Shown piece after piece: positions 43,400-53,420 of a DNA stretch of 64,000 nucleotides (position 1 is the first letter of the stretch; every line of letters begins with the position of its first letter). Source of the DNA: Ignavibacteria bacterium UBA2360 (lineage in GTDB: Bacteria; Bacteroidota; Ignavibacteria; Tepidaquicellales; OLB5); NCBI GenBank assembly GCA_002344125.1, contig DDTQ01000012.1, positions 186,001 to 250,000 of the forward strand, read 5' to 3'. A model generated the notes under the pieces. The model saw only the letters and a list, made by a program, of their open reading frames with translations. It had not been told where the DNA came from and did not search any database. Position numbers and translations under genes: made by a program.

Positions 43400-45820
43400 A
43401 TGAAATTAAGAACAATTATATTTATTTCAACGTTCGCGGTTTTAACGTTAGTGTTCGCAAAATTCAGCGTAACCGGCGGTAACGGCTCACTTGGTCCGCT
43501 TGAAAAATACAGCCGGGTTAAAGTCAATGTACGCACAGCGGAAGAAATGAAAAGGCTTCAGCAGAATGATATAACAATTGAGCACTTTCATGGTAATTAT
43601 ACTGAAGGAATCACCCTCGTTATCAATCAGGCCGAAATCGAGAGGCTTAAAACAACAGGTGTTTCATATTCAATAGAAATTGCTGATATGGATGAGTATT
43701 ACAGAAACCGTCCATTGCCAAATGAACAGGAGATGGCAGCAAGTACGCATATTATGCAGAGTGATAACATAAGAGGTTTCAGTTACGGAAGCATGGGCGG
43801 TTATTATACTTTTGATGAAACAGTTCAGAAACTGGATTCAATGAGGCTTCAGTATCCAACATTGATAACAGCCAAGCAGAACAGGGGAACAACAGCCGAA
43901 GGCAGAACTATCTGGTCAGTTAAAATTTCTGATAATGCGGATGTGAATGAATCTGGAACTGAGCCCGCGATTTATTTTGACGCATTGCATCATGCGCGGG
44001 AGCCTCAGGCAATGGCCGGAACAATGTATTTTATGTACTGGCTTCTTGATAACTATAATACAAACCCTGAAGCGAAATACCTGGTAGATAACAGGGAAAT
44101 TTATTTTGTGCCGGTTGTTAATCCGGATGGCTATTTCAGAAACCAAACTACAAATCCGAACGGCGGGGGAAACTGGCGCAAGAACAGAAGAAATAACGGC
44201 AGCGGATGTTTCGGGGTTGACCTGAACAGGAATTACAATTATGGCTGGGGATTCAACAGCGGTTCGAGTAATGACCCATGCAGTGATACTTACCGCGGAC
44301 CTTCGGCGGGAAGTGAACCTGAAACGCAGGCAATTCAGAATTTATGTCTTGCAATTCAGCCAAAGATCTCGTTTTCGGTTCATTCACAGGCAGGGAGATA
44401 TCTGAATCCTTACGGTTACAATGATAGCACCGTTGCATATGAAATTTACTCTGATTTCAGCGGAGACTTCGCTTCAGAAAATAACTTTACATACGGTACG
44501 GTTATAGAAATGCTTGATTATTATTCCAGCGGCACCACCAGAGACTGGCTGCATTCTATTGGCTGCTATGCATGGACACCTGAAGTTGGCGGCGGCAGTT
44601 TCTGGCCTTCGCAGGCGCAGATAATACCGGCCGCAAATGAAATGCTGCCGAGCTACAAGTATCTGGCATGGGTGGGCGGAGCGTATGCAAAGTTCCAGAA
44701 CTACACAATTACAGGCAACGGCTATGCTGAAAGAAATGATACTTTAAGGTTGAACATAGGGATAAGAAATAAAGGGCTCTCACTGCCATCAAACAGCGTA
44801 AGTGTTAATGTAACAACTTCATATCCGAATATTACTGCTATTAATTCATCACATAACTACGGAAGCATAAACGCCCGCCAGATAAAATACAACAATGTGC
44901 CATTTTCATTCAGGCTTACCAATTCCGCGGCTTATATGGATGAGATCAAACTGATTGTAAGCACCAAACAGGAAAATGTTGAAACATCGCTTGATACAAT
45001 TTCTGTTATAGTAGGCAGAGGTAATGTTTTAATGAGTGATAACTCTGAAAACGGTACTTCAAAGTGGACAAAAAGCGGCAACCAGATCCAGTGGGATACA
45101 ACATTTGTAAGCTACTGGAGCGAAGGGCATTCATTTGCAGATTCACGTTATGGAAATTCCAGGAACAGTACAAACAATTTCTTTACATTGAATGATACTA
45201 TAAACTTAACCGGCGCGGTAAACCCAAGGTTAGAGTTCATGGCAAGATGGGCTACGGAAACTACATTTGATTACACAAGAATTCAAATAAGTACAAATTT
45301 CGGAAGCACATGGACAAACCTTGCCGGCAGGTACACCGCAACTGTCAGCGGACAGCCATCATATCATGGTGTACAGCCGTGGGTATATGAGCGGATCTCA
45401 CTCAATTCGTATATCGGTCAGCGCGTTAAGTTTCGATTCAACTACGTTACAGATGGCGGAGTTCCGGGTGATGGCTTCTATTTTGATAATTTCAGGGTGG
45501 TGAATTATACCGATGGTCCCGGTGTTGGAATTTCTCAGAACGGAAATGAGGTCCCCGTAAGGTTTGCTTTGTACCAGAATTATCCAAATCCATTTAACCC
45601 CGTCACAAGAATTGATTTTGATATACCGAAACAGGAATTTGTAAGTATTAAGTTGTTCGATGTACTTGGCAGAGCGGTCAAAATCCTGGTTTCACAAAAT
45701 ATGAATGCCGGAAGATTTTATACTGAGCTTGATGCCTCAGATCTTTCGGGGGGTGTATATTTTTACAAAATAGAAGCCGGTTCGTTCATTGAAAGCAAAA
45801 AACTTGTACTGGTAAAGTAA
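43400..45820 (+). CDS. M14 zinc carboxypeptidase with T9SS sorting domain
   Basis: An 806-residue secreted metallocarboxypeptidase. After a signal/anchor (about 1-22) and a propeptide-like domain (about 25-110), the M14 domain (about 130-430) shows zinc ligands in DALHHAREPQAMA (HxxE), substrate-binding GVDLNRNYNYGW, the third zinc His in FSVHSQAGRYLNPYGY, and the catalytic Glu in AWTPEVGGGSFWPS. A beta-sandwich domain follows (about 540-710, DNSENGTSKW), then the T9SS domain NYPNPFNPVTRIDFDIP and KKLVLVK end. It removes C-terminal residues from peptides outside the cell. Co-transcribed with the Asp-box gene; a terminator follows at 45843. Confidence 0.93.
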   Translation: MKLRTIIFISTFAVLTLVFAKFSVTGGNGSLGPLEKYSRVKVNVRTAEEMKRLQQNDITIEHFHGNYTEGITLVINQAEIERLKTTGVSYSIEIADMDEYYRNRPLPNEQEMAASTHIMQSDNIRGFSYGSMGGYYTFDETVQKLDSMRLQYPTLITAKQNRGTTAEGRTIWSVKISDNADVNESGTEPAIYFDALHHAREPQAMAGTMYFMYWLLDNYNTNPEAKYLVDNREIYFVPVVNPDGYFRNQTTNPNGGGNWRKNRRNNGSGCFGVDLNRNYNYGWGFNSGSSNDPCSDTYRGPSAGSEPETQAIQNLCLAIQPKISFSVHSQAGRYLNPYGYNDSTVAYEIYSDFSGDFASENNFTYGTVIEMLDYYSSGTTRDWLHSIGCYAWTPEVGGGSFWPSQAQIIPAANEMLPSYKYLAWVGGAYAKFQNYTITGNGYAERNDTLRLNIGIRNKGLSLPSNSVSVNVTTSYPNITAINSSHNYGSINARQIKYNNVPFSFRLTNSAAYMDEIKLIVSTKQENVETSLDTISVIVGRGNVLMSDNSENGTSKWTKSGNQIQWDTTFVSYWSEGHSFADSRYGNSRNSTNNFFTLNDTINLTGAVNPRLEFMARWATETTFDYTRIQISTNFGSTWTNLAGRYTATVSGQPSYHGVQPWVYERISLNSYIGQRVKFRFNYVTDGGVPGDGFYFDNFRVVNYTDGPGVGISQNGNEVPVRFALYQNYPNPFNPVTRIDFDIPKQEFVSIKLFDVLGRAVKILVSQNMNAGRFYTELDASDLSGGVYFYKIEAGSFIESKKLVLVK

Positions 45821-45842
45821 ATTTAAGTTTGTGTTAATTATG

Positions 45843-45877
45843 AAGCAATCTCTTTGTAAGGGATTGCTTTTTTTTTG
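45843..45877 (+). terminator. Terminator after the M14 gene
   Basis: Stem AAGCAATCTCT (45843-45853) and AGGGATTGCTT (45859-45869), with one U-G pair and a 5-nt loop, followed by about nine T. The arm sequence echoes the hairpin at 16255-16320. Confidence 0.88.
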
Positions 45878-45923
45878 ATATATGGTGATATTGCAGGCTA
45901 TTATTAAATATACGGAGGCTGAA

Positions 45924-48605
45924 ATGTTGAAAGCATTACTTGTTGTTTTTACCGTACTTACCTATATATCTAATATAAACTCCCAGTGGAATTACGGAAC
46001 ACCATTTTCTACAAACCCGCAGCAATCCACCTGGCAGCAGGTTGTTAGTAAAGTACCGCTTACGGGAAATACTATATTAGATAGTTTATCCGCGCCGTAT
46101 CCGACCAATGCATGGTTTAATTTGTTTTTTCTATACGGAACTGCATACCCGAATCCACAGGGAACTATTGGTCAGAATTCATCATGGGTTTATCCTTACA
46201 ACCTGGGTTCAGGTTACAATTACGGAGGTTATTCAAACCCGCGTTCATTGCTGGCGGTAAATTACAAACCATTTGCATACAACACAACAGGCGGCAGCTT
46301 CCCAACGGTGAATTGGGATAACGGGGCTTATATGTTTATGGGAACAAACAATCCCGCAAATTTTACACCGATAATCCGCAATGACTACACAGATATTTCG
46401 GCTACTATAAAATATTACAACACATCAAATCCTTCAAACTATTATTACGCGCCGATTGTACGTGGAATGCCTTATGTGACCATGTTTTACAACAACGTGA
46501 CACCCGGTATTTATTTTCCTGCCCCTGCGCTTTGGAAAGTTAATGATGTTGTTGCTGCCGCAAACCAGACTTTTACCGGAACAGAATTTAAAGTGCAGAC
46601 CGTTGTTGGCGATCCCGGGGTTTTCCGTTCGCAGACATGGGTTTTATTCAGTTCGCAAACTATTACGCTCCAGTTCAGCCAGGCAGCGCAGACTTTGGGT
46701 TTAATTGGTACTTCAAATTTTACCGGGTATATCAGGGCTGCGCATTTAACATATGATAACGACCCGAATGCTGCCGATACAACAAACAGATTAGCTTTGC
46801 TTCGCGCATATTCAAAATTTGTGCCGGTTCGCGGAGAAGTTGGGGCAAGCATCCCCAACGGAAGTTCAACAGCGGCACTTAATTTTAATTACACACGTTA
46901 TAATGAAGGTTCATTAACAGGTGATTCATTGTTAATGATGGCTCTGCCGCACCATGTAGATATGATGCCCGGCGGAAGTACAACAAATATTTTGAAGTAC
47001 CAGGTTTTAAAAGGTACAATGAGCGAGGTAAAGACCAAAACATGGCAAATGACAGAACAGCTTCCCGGGTATTCATGGAGTCCGCGTTCAGGGGGACTTG
47101 CGAACGTACCGCTTCAATGGTGCGATACACTCAGGTACTATGTAAACGGAGATCTTATCAATTTTAACAGGCAGTACCAGTGGATGGATATTTACAGCGC
47201 GGCAAAATCATTGGGTAAGCTTGGCAGGATAATTGAAATTGCCGATGAACTTTATGACCGCGATCAAACCCGTTACGCCGCGATGCAGCCTCTGGCTGCG
47301 ACCATGCGAGATTCCTTACAGATATTCATAGGCAGGTGGCTTAACGGCAACAGTTCAATATTTTACAATGGAATTCCGTATCAGAAAGACTCACTTCTTT
47401 ACGATACAAAGTTCCGCGGGATAATTTCCAGCCGTTCGCATGATTCACTTAATCTTAACAACGGCATTGATTTCGGCAGCGCGCTTTATAACGATCATCA
47501 TTTTCATTACGGTTACCTGCTGTATGCCGCGGCGATAGTTGCCAAGAAGAATCCATCGTGGTTTACGGCAAACGGAAATTATTACTCAAATCGTGTAACT
47601 GATCTTGCCCGTGAAATTGCAAATCCAAGCCGCGGAGATAATTACTTCGCTCTGCAGAGATATAAAGATTGGTACGACGGACACTCCTGGGCAAACGGAC
47701 TTGTACCGTACGGCGGCGGGAAGAACCAGGAAAGCTCCAGCGAAGCGGCAAACGCATGGTATGGCTTGTATTTGTTCGGGCTGGCAATGAATAACGCTTC
47801 GCCAAGCGCGCAGTACAGCAATATGCTTAACCAGGGGCAGCTTATGCTTTCTCAGGAAGTGAGGGCGGTGCAGAAGTATTACTACGCGAACCAAACCAAC
47901 CCGGTTTATCCGGCAGTTTATACCGACCAGTTTAAAACTGTAACTAATATGTACCAGGGCAGGCTTGATGCAAGTACATTTTTTGGGTCAGTGAATTATT
48001 ATGCCACAGGAATCCAGGTTGTTCCCGTAACTCCGGTTACCGAACAGTTCTGGAGCAACATTTCTTTTGCGCAGCAGATATATGACTATTCTCCCAACGG
48101 TTTGCGGTTTACACCTTGTTTTGATTCAACCAACACCAATACAACAGTGTGGAACTGGACTACAATTAACGTGGGCGTACAGGCTACAGCTTATCCTCAA
48201 ACTGCGCTGAATTTCTGGAAATTCTACGGTCACAATAACGCTAATTTTGATAACGGTTCAAGCCAGTCTAATGTGATGTACTGGATCTTAACAAGAAACC
48301 ATAACACAATAGGTATCAGCACAATTTCAAATGAAATACCGGCCAGATACAACTTATACCAAAGTTACCCTAATCCGTTCAACCCGGTAACAAGTATAAA
48401 GTTTGATATCAGCAACACATCAAATGTGAAGCTTACAATATATGATATTACAGGCAGAAAAGTACAGGAGCTTATCAACGGTGAGCTCAAAGCCGGTACT
48501 TACAAAGCAGAGTGGAATGCTTCGCGGTTCGCTAGCGGAGTTTACTTCTATACACTTTCTTCAGGTGATTATGTTCAGACCAAAAAAATGATGCTGGTAA
48601 AATAA
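45924..48605 (+). CDS. GH81 endo-beta-1,3-glucanase with T9SS sorting domain
   Basis: A secreted enzyme of 893 residues from the chosen start; the ATG at 45924 has a perfect GGAGG ribosome-binding site and opens directly into a signal peptide (MLKALLVVFTVLTYI), unlike the in-frame ATG at 45882. GH81 marks: YPTNAWFNLF near residue 45 in the N-terminal sandwich, DHHFHYGYLLYAAAI near 525, YKDWYDGHSWANGL near 580, and QESSSEAANAWYG with the catalytic Glu. T9SS domain SYPNPFNPVTSIKFDIS and KKMMLVK end. It should cleave beta-1,3-glucans such as laminarin, curdlan or fungal wall glucan outside the cell. Confidence 0.92.
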   Translation: MLKALLVVFTVLTYISNINSQWNYGTPFSTNPQQSTWQQVVSKVPLTGNTILDSLSAPYPTNAWFNLFFLYGTAYPNPQGTIGQNSSWVYPYNLGSGYNYGGYSNPRSLLAVNYKPFAYNTTGGSFPTVNWDNGAYMFMGTNNPANFTPIIRNDYTDISATIKYYNTSNPSNYYYAPIVRGMPYVTMFYNNVTPGIYFPAPALWKVNDVVAAANQTFTGTEFKVQTVVGDPGVFRSQTWVLFSSQTITLQFSQAAQTLGLIGTSNFTGYIRAAHLTYDNDPNAADTTNRLALLRAYSKFVPVRGEVGASIPNGSSTAALNFNYTRYNEGSLTGDSLLMMALPHHVDMMPGGSTTNILKYQVLKGTMSEVKTKTWQMTEQLPGYSWSPRSGGLANVPLQWCDTLRYYVNGDLINFNRQYQWMDIYSAAKSLGKLGRIIEIADELYDRDQTRYAAMQPLAATMRDSLQIFIGRWLNGNSSIFYNGIPYQKDSLLYDTKFRGIISSRSHDSLNLNNGIDFGSALYNDHHFHYGYLLYAAAIVAKKNPSWFTANGNYYSNRVTDLAREIANPSRGDNYFALQRYKDWYDGHSWANGLVPYGGGKNQESSSEAANAWYGLYLFGLAMNNASPSAQYSNMLNQGQLMLSQEVRAVQKYYYANQTNPVYPAVYTDQFKTVTNMYQGRLDASTFFGSVNYYATGIQVVPVTPVTEQFWSNISFAQQIYDYSPNGLRFTPCFDSTNTNTTVWNWTTINVGVQATAYPQTALNFWKFYGHNNANFDNGSSQSNVMYWILTRNHNTIGISTISNEIPARYNLYQSYPNPFNPVTSIKFDISNTSNVKLTIYDITGRKVQELINGELKAGTYKAEWNASRFASGVYFYTLSSGDYVQTKKMMLVK

Positions 48606-48618
48606 ATTCAAAAATATT

Positions 48619-48648
48619 AAGCCCGGCAGAATAATATGCCGGGCTTTA
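48619..48648 (+). terminator. Terminator-like hairpin after the GH81 gene
   Basis: Perfect 10-bp stem AAGCCCGGCA (48619-48628) and TGCCGGGCTT (48637-48646), 8-nt loop, but only a short T run. Its right arm contains an ATG at 48636 that could be mistaken for the start of the next gene. Confidence 0.7.
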
Positions 48649-48662
48649 ACTTAAATTCTTTT

Positions 48663-50132
48663 ATGAAAATAATTTCAAGAGCAGCGATATTATTAATAAT
48701 TTGTACCGGCAGTTTGTTTGCGCAGGGTGACCCCTTTAAAAATGCCATAGATTCTTTGTTCAGGGTTCATTACAGCGATACAACTGTAGGTGTTTCAATA
48801 GGTGTTGTTTATAAAAATCCGGTTACCAATGAATACCTGAGAAGACTTTTTTACTACGGTGAAAAGGATAGGGTAACCCATCAGCCGCCGGATAGCAATA
48901 CGGTTTACCAGATAGGTTCAGTTACAAAAACATTCACCGCCATGGTAATGGCTTATATGCTTCACTATAATATGATCAACCGGCAGGATCTTATCCGGGA
49001 TTTTCTTCCTGATACACTCCGGGTACCTTATTGGGTCAATGGCACGGATACAACCGCGATAAACCTGGTTGAACTTGTCACTCACTTTTCAGGATTGATA
49101 GATGAACCGCCAGCTTCATACCCATATACACTGGATAGAATGTTCCGCTATCTTGATACATGTCACCTGGTAACGAAGCCTGATTCTGTTTGGACATATT
49201 CTAACCTGGGATTCGCTACTCTAGCAACCGGGCTTACTATGCATTCCGGCAGGGATTCCATAGAACAATTGTTCCAGCAATTCATAACTGATTCACTTGG
49301 AATGCCCGATACCAGGATCACACGAAATTTATCTATGATACTTCGTTCTGCTAAAGGTTATGTGAGAAATAATTCCAACGTATGGATACTTGCTGACAGT
49401 AATAAATCAACCTGGCCCGCATTCAACGGAGCCGGTGCGATACGTTCCACTATTAAAGATATGACCCGCTATCTTGAATTCCAGATGAAACTTCTCAACT
49501 CAAACCTTAATCCGCTGGCTGATACAATGCACAAACATATTAAAAGGATAAATCCCGGTCAGCCTACACAGAAGTGGCAGGGTATGGCATGGGCTTCTAA
49601 CAGGCTGAACTTCCAGCTTAACAATCCGTGGATACAGTTTAAAGATGGCGGCACGCCGGGTTATAACAGCTTCATTACTTTTTACACCGATTCATTGACG
49701 GGAATAAAAGGGGGTGTTGTAATACTTTCAAATTCAGGCAATTCAAATAACTTTAATAACCCCGCTTATATTGAAGCGCTTTCTATGAATGTACTTAATT
49801 ACCTTCATTCACAATATAACAGCATTGGTATTGAACCAGTGGGCACTGAAGTACCTATGAATTTTGAGCTGGCACAGAACTTTCCGAATCCGTTCAATCC
49901 GGTTACAATCATTGAATTCAGTATTCCAAAGGTGAGCTCAAGTACGCAGTTAACATCACTAAAGATTTACGATATATCCGGCAGGGAAATTGCCGTACTT
50001 GTAAACAGAGAGCTGGCGCCGGGAAAATATTCGGCAAATTTTGAGGCTAAGAACCTTCCGAGCGGTATCTATATTTACAAGCTGCAATATGGTGAATTCA
50101 CCGCTTCGCGCAAGATGATTCTTGTGAAATAG
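48663..50132 (+). CDS. Serine hydrolase (beta-lactamase class C fold) with T9SS sorting domain
   Basis: A secreted protein of 489 residues from the ATG at 48663, which begins the signal peptide MKIISRAAILLIICTGSLFA; the ATG at 48636 lies in the upstream hairpin and is disfavoured. Penicillin-binding fold motifs: SxxK as GSVTKTFTAM (nucleophile Ser near 87), YxN as WTYSNLGFATLA, and the third motif as KDGGTPGYNS. Such proteins act as D-aminopeptidases, esterases or beta-lactamases; which cannot be told. T9SS domain NFPNPFNPVTIIEFSIP and KMILVK end. Last of the four T9SS-cargo genes and about 110 bp before the peptide ABC importer. Confidence 0.9.
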   Translation: MKIISRAAILLIICTGSLFAQGDPFKNAIDSLFRVHYSDTTVGVSIGVVYKNPVTNEYLRRLFYYGEKDRVTHQPPDSNTVYQIGSVTKTFTAMVMAYMLHYNMINRQDLIRDFLPDTLRVPYWVNGTDTTAINLVELVTHFSGLIDEPPASYPYTLDRMFRYLDTCHLVTKPDSVWTYSNLGFATLATGLTMHSGRDSIEQLFQQFITDSLGMPDTRITRNLSMILRSAKGYVRNNSNVWILADSNKSTWPAFNGAGAIRSTIKDMTRYLEFQMKLLNSNLNPLADTMHKHIKRINPGQPTQKWQGMAWASNRLNFQLNNPWIQFKDGGTPGYNSFITFYTDSLTGIKGGVVILSNSGNSNNFNNPAYIEALSMNVLNYLHSQYNSIGIEPVGTEVPMNFELAQNFPNPFNPVTIIEFSIPKVSSSTQLTSLKIYDISGREIAVLVNRELAPGKYSANFEAKNLPSGIYIYKLQYGEFTASRKMILVK

Positions 50133-50146
50133 CTTTTAAAAAATAT

Positions 50147-50166
50147 CCTTAATTTTAAGGTTTTTT
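50147..50166 (+). terminator. Weak terminator-like hairpin
   Basis: CCTTA and TAAGG around a 4-nt loop, flanked by A-rich sequence and six T, 15 bp after the serine hydrolase stop. The stem is only 5 bp, so strength is doubtful. Confidence 0.45.
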
Positions 50167-50240
50167 ATGTTGTTTCGTTTTATGATATTTGTTTATAATT
50201 AATTCAGATCTCATTTACATAAAATTAAGGAGCATCAGGA

Positions 50241-52172
50241 ATGAAAAACAGAGCAATATTACTGGCTTTAGTTTTAATAGTTACATCAGCCCTTTTTGTC
50301 TCATGCGGCAAATCCACAAAACCCAAAAAACAGATCGATACTAAACCCGTTTCAATAAAACAATTTGATACACCCCCGGGAGCAGATCCTTCGGTTCCGC
50401 CCGAGCAGGGTGGTGAAGGCTTCACCGGTGAAGGCTGGCAGACTGCGGTCAATTATAATGTAGCAGGTGATTCCAACGCAATAAAAGGCGGGTCATTTAC
50501 AATGAGGATACCGGATTTCCCGAATACATTGAGAATTGTTGGCAAAGACGCCAATTCTTACGTTAATAATTTGATGGAAATCGGATTGATCTATGAAGGT
50601 TTGCTTAGTCAGGATCCGGTTACAGAAGAATGGATCCCCGCACTTGCAACACACTGGAAAGTATCAGACGATAAAAAAACATTCTGGTACAGGATAAACC
50701 CAAATGCCCGGTGGGCAGACGGCAAGCCTGTAACCGCTGAAGATGTTGTAGCTACATGGAAACTGCAGGTCGATCCGGGTATCCTTGAGGCCTATTCAAA
50801 TATATTGTATGGTACATATGAGCAGCCGGTTGCAGAGAGCAAATATATAGTATCAGTAAAAACCAAAGAAGAAAACTGGAGACAATTCCTGTATTTTTCA
50901 GGAGCAATGAGAATTCTGCCTGCGCATTATGTAGGTAATCTCAAAGGATCAGAATATCTTGAAAAATACCAGTTTGATATGATTCCGGGCTCGGGACCGT
51001 ATGTATTGTTAAAAGAAGATATCAACAAAGGTCAGTCAGTTACATTCAGAAGAAGAAGTGATTACTGGGCTGAAAAAGAAAGATTCAATATTGGTACAAA
51101 CAATTTTGACGCGATAAAGCTGGATGTTATTCAGGATGAATCACTGGCATTCGAAAAATTCAAAAAGGGTGATATAGATGTTTATTCAGTTAACCGCGCG
51201 CAGTGGTGGGCAGAAAGATTTGACTTCGATGAGTTCAAGCGCGGACTCGTGGCGAGGTACAGGGTATTTAACGAAAATCCAAATGGTGTGCAGGGCCTTG
51301 TTTTCAATATGCGTAAACCGCCTTTTGATGATATAAGGATAAGAAAAGCAGTTACCTATTTATGGGATAGGAACAAATTCAACGAGAAGCTGTTCTTTAA
51401 TTCATATATGCCCGAATACTCTTATTACCCCGGCACAGTATATGAAAATCCCAATAACCCGAAGATCGGGTTCAGTTTAGATTCCGCCAGAATTCTCCTT
51501 GAAGAAGCCGGCTGGAAGGATAAAAATTCAGAAGGTTACCTGGTAAAAGACGGAAAAGTATTTGAGCTTGACCTGCCTTTTGATGGCGGCCCGGGACAGG
51601 AAAGATATTTAACGATCTTCCAGGAAGACCTGAAAAAAGCCGGAATAAAATTAAATCTTAAACAAATTGATGGTACAACCCGGTTTAAGCTTGGCAATGA
51701 AAGGAATTTTACAATTCTTGTAACTGCATGGACAGGTTTGAGAACTCCGAATCCCGAAAGTTCGCTTAAATCAAACACAGCCGATGCCCCGAATACAACA
51801 AACTGGCCGGGAATTAAAGACGCAAGGATAGATGAATTATGCGATCTTTACAATAAAACCTACGATAAAAAGGAAAGAATAAAAATAGTAAGAGAAATTG
51901 ACGGCATTGCAAGCAATTACTTCGGGTATGGTTTCGGCTGGTACGCTCCATACCAGAGAATTGCATTCCATAACAAATTCTCATATCCTGAATGGATACT
52001 TCCGAGAACAAATGATTACCTTTTCACCTGCATATTGTGGTATTATGATCCTGAAAAAGCCGCAGAGTATGATGCTGTGAAGGCAGATCCTAATAAAAAA
52101 ATGGAAATTATGCCTGAAGATCAGAAGTACTGGATCAAAGTGAAAGAACAGGAAGAAGCATCAGGGAAGTAA
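50241..52172 (+). CDS. Peptide ABC transporter substrate-binding lipoprotein (YejA/OppA-like)
   Basis: A 643-residue lipoprotein: signal sequence with lipobox Cys near residue 22 (FVSCGK), a Lys/Pro-rich linker, then the family 5 solute-binding fold. Visible: LMEIGLIYEGLLSQDP, WADGKPVTAEDVVATWKL (typical hinge-domain segment), FDMIPGSGPYVL, GLVFNMRKPPFDDIRIRKAV and AWTGLRTPNPES. The YYPGTVYENPNN and KFKKGDIDVYSVNRAQWWAE parts are closer to YejA-type than to classical OppA. GGAG precedes the ATG. It captures oligopeptides for the permeases at 52339-54488; anchoring in a membrane is inferred. Confidence 0.92.
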   Translation: MKNRAILLALVLIVTSALFVSCGKSTKPKKQIDTKPVSIKQFDTPPGADPSVPPEQGGEGFTGEGWQTAVNYNVAGDSNAIKGGSFTMRIPDFPNTLRIVGKDANSYVNNLMEIGLIYEGLLSQDPVTEEWIPALATHWKVSDDKKTFWYRINPNARWADGKPVTAEDVVATWKLQVDPGILEAYSNILYGTYEQPVAESKYIVSVKTKEENWRQFLYFSGAMRILPAHYVGNLKGSEYLEKYQFDMIPGSGPYVLLKEDINKGQSVTFRRRSDYWAEKERFNIGTNNFDAIKLDVIQDESLAFEKFKKGDIDVYSVNRAQWWAERFDFDEFKRGLVARYRVFNENPNGVQGLVFNMRKPPFDDIRIRKAVTYLWDRNKFNEKLFFNSYMPEYSYYPGTVYENPNNPKIGFSLDSARILLEEAGWKDKNSEGYLVKDGKVFELDLPFDGGPGQERYLTIFQEDLKKAGIKLNLKQIDGTTRFKLGNERNFTILVTAWTGLRTPNPESSLKSNTADAPNTTNWPGIKDARIDELCDLYNKTYDKKERIKIVREIDGIASNYFGYGFGWYAPYQRIAFHNKFSYPEWILPRTNDYLFTCILWYYDPEKAAEYDAVKADPNKKMEIMPEDQKYWIKVKEQEEASGK

Positions 52173-52190
52173 AGAGATAAACCAAAATAC

Positions 52191-52231
52191 TGCTGCCTTC
52201 ATCTAAACAGAGGAGGCAGCATATCTTTTTT
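52191..52231 (+). terminator. Terminator or attenuator between binding protein and permeases
   Basis: Stem TGCTGCCT (52191-52198) and AGGCAGCA (52214-52221) with a 15-nt loop, then TATC and seven T. Partial termination here would give more binding protein than permease, a common arrangement in ABC importer operons. Confidence 0.7.
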
Positions 52232-52338
52232 TGTAACCCCGGCTGCAATTAAAAATAAACAACATAACCCGGTAAAAAGATATAAAGAATTTCAATATTG
52301 AAATTCATTTCATAATAACGGGAAATAATTTTAATCAT

Positions 52339-53379
52339 ATGACATCATATTTTATACGCAGGTTCCTTTTAATAATTCCAACTTTCCTGGGTATAACCCT
52401 GATCACTTTTTTTATTCTGCAGATAGTGCCCGGCGGCCCGCTTGAAAGAGAATTGCTGAAGCTCCGCATGGGGGGACAGAATACCGGAGGTGAGGTTGGT
52501 TCATCCGGACCGAATGTTACGGGAGGAATTGAAATTCCGGAATCAGCGCTGCAGGAAATGAAAAAGTTTTACGGGTTTGATCTTCCTATACATGAACGGT
52601 ATTTCAGGTGGCTTGGCAATATGTTAACGCTTGATCTCGGAAATTCTTATGTGTATGCCGAACCGGTCTGGGATGTTATTATATCCCGGTTTCCTGTATC
52701 GATATATTTCGGGTTAATAGGTTTTATATTAACTTACCTGATATGTATTCCGCTCGGGGTGTTTAAAGCCGTTAAAAACGGCAGTAAGTTCGACCTGGGA
52801 TCTTCAATCCTGGTATTTATGGGATACTCAATTCCCGGGTGGGCTTTCGGTACAATTATGCTTGTAATTTTTGGCGGCGGCAGTCTGTGGGATGTGTTCC
52901 CGCTCGGCGGCTTCCGTTCTGAAGACTTTGAAAGCCTTTCCTTATGGGGACAGATTACGGACCAGTTCTATCATACTGTACTGCCGGTAGCATCATACCT
53001 GGTTGGCAGCTTTGCAACACTCACAATACTTACGAAAAATTCAGTAATTGAAAATTTAAGCCAGGATTATATCAGGACAGCTTTTGCAAAAGGACTTTCA
53101 GAAAAACGGGTAATCTTTAAACATGCATTGCGCAACTCGTTAATTCCGCTTGCTACAGGTTTGGGTCATTTCTTATCGCTCATACTTGCAGGCAGCTTTC
53201 TGATCGAAACTGTTTTTAACATTAACGGAATGGGTCTGCTTGGCTTCAGGTCAATTGAACAGCGTGACTACCCTGTAACAATGGGTATCCTGGTAATATC
53301 ATCTTTCCTGCTGCTGATAGGAAATATTATTTCTGATATGCTTTACGCTATTTTTGATCCGAGAATAAGATTTAAATAG
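52339..53379 (+). CDS. Peptide ABC transporter permease (YejB/OppB-like)
   Basis: A 346-residue inner-membrane permease with six predicted helices. It opens MTSYFIRRFLLIIPTFLGIT followed by FFILQIVPGGPLERE, has a Gly-rich extracytoplasmic insertion (about 45-70, typical of the YejB branch), and carries the EAA-loop segment YIRTAFAKGLSEKRVIFKHA near residue 250, which contacts the ATPase. Ends FDPRIRFK. Follows the binding-protein gene by 166 bp and precedes the second permease by 41 bp. Confidence 0.94.
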   Translation: MTSYFIRRFLLIIPTFLGITLITFFILQIVPGGPLERELLKLRMGGQNTGGEVGSSGPNVTGGIEIPESALQEMKKFYGFDLPIHERYFRWLGNMLTLDLGNSYVYAEPVWDVIISRFPVSIYFGLIGFILTYLICIPLGVFKAVKNGSKFDLGSSILVFMGYSIPGWAFGTIMLVIFGGGSLWDVFPLGGFRSEDFESLSLWGQITDQFYHTVLPVASYLVGSFATLTILTKNSVIENLSQDYIRTAFAKGLSEKRVIFKHALRNSLIPLATGLGHFLSLILAGSFLIETVFNINGMGLLGFRSIEQRDYPVTMGILVISSFLLLIGNIISDMLYAIFDPRIRFK

Positions 53380-53420
53380 AAAACACGATTTAATAATCCA
53401 TAGATAATAACTTCTTAAAT

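Noticed and set aside
45882..45923. Earlier ATG for the GH81 gene
   Set aside because: It lacks an RBS, while the downstream ATG has GGAGG at proper distance and starts a signal peptide.
48636..48662. Earlier ATG for the serine hydrolase gene
   Set aside because: It lies in the right arm of the upstream terminator hairpin and would put nine residues before an already complete signal peptide.
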